In this document: positions 62,987-64,000 of the stretch, in pieces
How the letters are laid out: each line of letters starts with the position of its first letter
Numbering within the stretch: the stretch's first letter is position 1
Assembly (NCBI GenBank): GCA_902729315.2
Contig: LR746266.1
Coordinates: 4,412,759 to 4,476,758 of the forward strand
From: Spirodela intermedia
Taxonomy: Eukaryota; Streptophyta; Magnoliopsida; Alismatales; Araceae
Reading direction: 5' to 3'
Length of the DNA stretch: 64,000 nucleotides
Notes under the pieces: generated by a model
Databases searched by the model: none
Seen by the model: only the letters and a program-made list of their open reading frames with translations
Told to the model about the DNA's origin: nothing
Translations under genes and position numbers: made by a program

Positions 62987-63747
62987 GGCTAACCCCCCGT
63001 CCATCCATCCATCCGCCGTTGACTTAGACCCCTAGAGCTCCTGCCTGTTCACACTATGACGGGAAGACAAAAACCCATAGAATAGGACGTGGGGTGCCGA
63101 TATGTTGACAAATGTACGCATTTCGTTCATGGGTTAATGGATTTGTATTTGCTGTTCGACGAAATGGTTGACCAGGAGAGGTTGGAGTGTCATCGTCGCC
63201 GGGGGCGGTGGCCTTCGGACAGATCCTCCGCGGGCGTACTCCAGGCGCCGCTTTTCTTCGTCAACCGTCGGCACCTCTGGGATCTTTGCCATTTGTGGAA
63301 TCCGTATCCACCGCCGTTCAGGGGCCACGTGAGCTGGCTGCCGGCGCCGGCGGGGCTCAATCGTTTGCCTCTTTCCCACCGACGCGCAGCTAGATCTGGT
63401 CCTCTGGCTGTCTCCCCCTGTCTACCTCTCTCTCTCTCTCTCCTGTCTCTGACTGGAGCTCCAATGAGCTGGCTGCCAGCTCAGCTCAGCGCAGGAGGGG
63501 TTTCCAGTTGGGAATTAAGAAAGGCATTGCTCCTCATCGAGCGCTACAGTCTGTATTGGCCGTCTGATCTTAGCTTGAGTCCACCTTGCGATAGATCTTA
63601 GCTTGACTGTGACCACGGCGGGTCAAACAGGGTAGATTCCATACTGGTAAAGCTACCCCCCCCCCCCTCTCCCTCTCTCTCACTCACTCTTACTTTTGTC
63701 TACCGGCCAACCCATGTGGTTTGCTTGCACTGCACCGGTAAGATCAC

Positions 63748-63780
<33 letters not shown>

Positions 63781-63885
63781 GGGGCGGAAAACTCTAGATA
63801 AGTCGGGCTTACTACCTCCGGCTGGCCAGGAGTGCAGACCCTGAGAGAGGAAGGGGAGGAAGGAAGAAGGAGCAGAAGCGAGGCA
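62987..63885. other. chorismate mutase 3' region and phytocyanin promoter/5'UTR
   Basis: A CATC-rich stretch (63000-63016) follows the stop. CT-rich tracts lie at 63427-63442 and 63660-63690, with a 12-C run near 63656-63667. (AG)n at 63747-63774 precedes the phytocyanin ATG by about 110 bp. No gene is seen. Confidence 0.5.
63747..63774. repeat. (AG)n microsatellite upstream of phytocyanin gene
   Basis: About 14 AG units, 110 bp before the start codon, probably in the 5'UTR. Confidence 0.95.
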
Positions 63886-64000
63886 ATGAGGCCATTCCAT
63901 AAGTTCCTTCTGGCGGCGGTGCTGGCCTGCGTCTCCCTGTTGCAGAACCCCCCCGTCGTCTCCGCCAACAGGTTCACCGTCGGCAACTCCAAGGGCTGGA
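63886..64000 (+). CDS. phytocyanin (blue copper-like) protein, N-terminus only
   Basis: The reading frame starts with a signal peptide (MRPFHKFLLAAVLACVSLLQ, then NPPVVSA) and continues into NRFTVGNSKGW, the first strand of the plastocyanin-like domain (the xVGxxxGW signature). 38 codons are present before the window ends, so copper ligands and subclass (uclacyanin, stellacyanin-like or early nodulin-like) cannot be judged. The product is expected to be secreted or GPI-anchored. The GC-rich start and the GA tract upstream fit a 5' end of a gene. Confidence 0.8.
   Translation, partial: MRPFHKFLLAAVLACVSLLQNPPVVSANRFTVGNSKGW

Overview
This window is nuclear DNA of a flowering plant. Every gene I could place belongs to a plant-typical family. 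Most genes have many introns with ordinary GT-AG borders, several products carry apparent organelle-targeting N-termini, and a decayed Ty3/gypsy retrotransposon sits in a 5.7 kb AT-rich gap. Gene density is about one per 5.5-6 kb. Some coding regions are very GC-rich (the LRR receptor kinase, the PPR protein, the AlgH-like protein, the saccharopine-dehydrogenase-like protein) while others are AT-rich (MetRS, the DUF863 protein). That bimodality, with abundant long CT/GA microsatellites, hints at a compact monocot genome, but the species assignment is only an inference.

Layout, left to right. 169-4705 (+) is an EDR2-like/DUF1336 protein with a possible N-myristoylation signal. After a GC-rich unexplained block comes 9745-6116 (-), a CDK-like kinase of the IBS1/At1g54610 type, also with an MGC N-terminus. 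13663-11414 (-) encodes a small HNH-domain protein. 13.8-19.3 kb is AT-rich and holds the Ty3/gypsy pol relic (about 16.19-18.4 kb). 19337-28525 (+) is organellar methionyl-tRNA synthetase in 12 exons. 33242-29817 (-) is a WPP-domain-associated coiled-coil protein. 35064-33624 (-) is a saccharopine-dehydrogenase-like oxidoreductase. 36224-38322 (+) is the plastid Clp adaptor ClpF, convergent with and only 101 bp from 40451-38424 (-), an E-class PPR protein. 46383-41054 (-) is a DUF863 protein. 50758-49813 (-) is a chloroplast AlgH/DUF179 protein. 57416-53901 (-) is an LRR receptor kinase close to Arabidopsis At1g74360/NILR1. 60228-62986 (+) is plastid chorismate mutase. A phytocyanin gene begins at 63886 (+) and runs off the end.

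The genes do not form one pathway. Several serve organelles (MetRS, ClpF, PPR, AlgH-like, chorismate mutase) and a few are tied to signalling or defence (EDR2-like, IBS1-like kinase, receptor kinase). All exon borders below were derived by hand from splice dinucleotides, reading phase and family resemblance; each multi-exon model was checked to give a total length divisible by three.

I did not find a clearly new biological system. The best second looks are two short introns whose length is a multiple of three and whose retention leaves the frame open (one of them GC-AG), a GC-rich 5'UTR-like block lying between two convergent gene ends, the conserved ClpF-PPR pair, two tandem duplications inside introns, and altered residues around the likely effector region of chorismate mutase.
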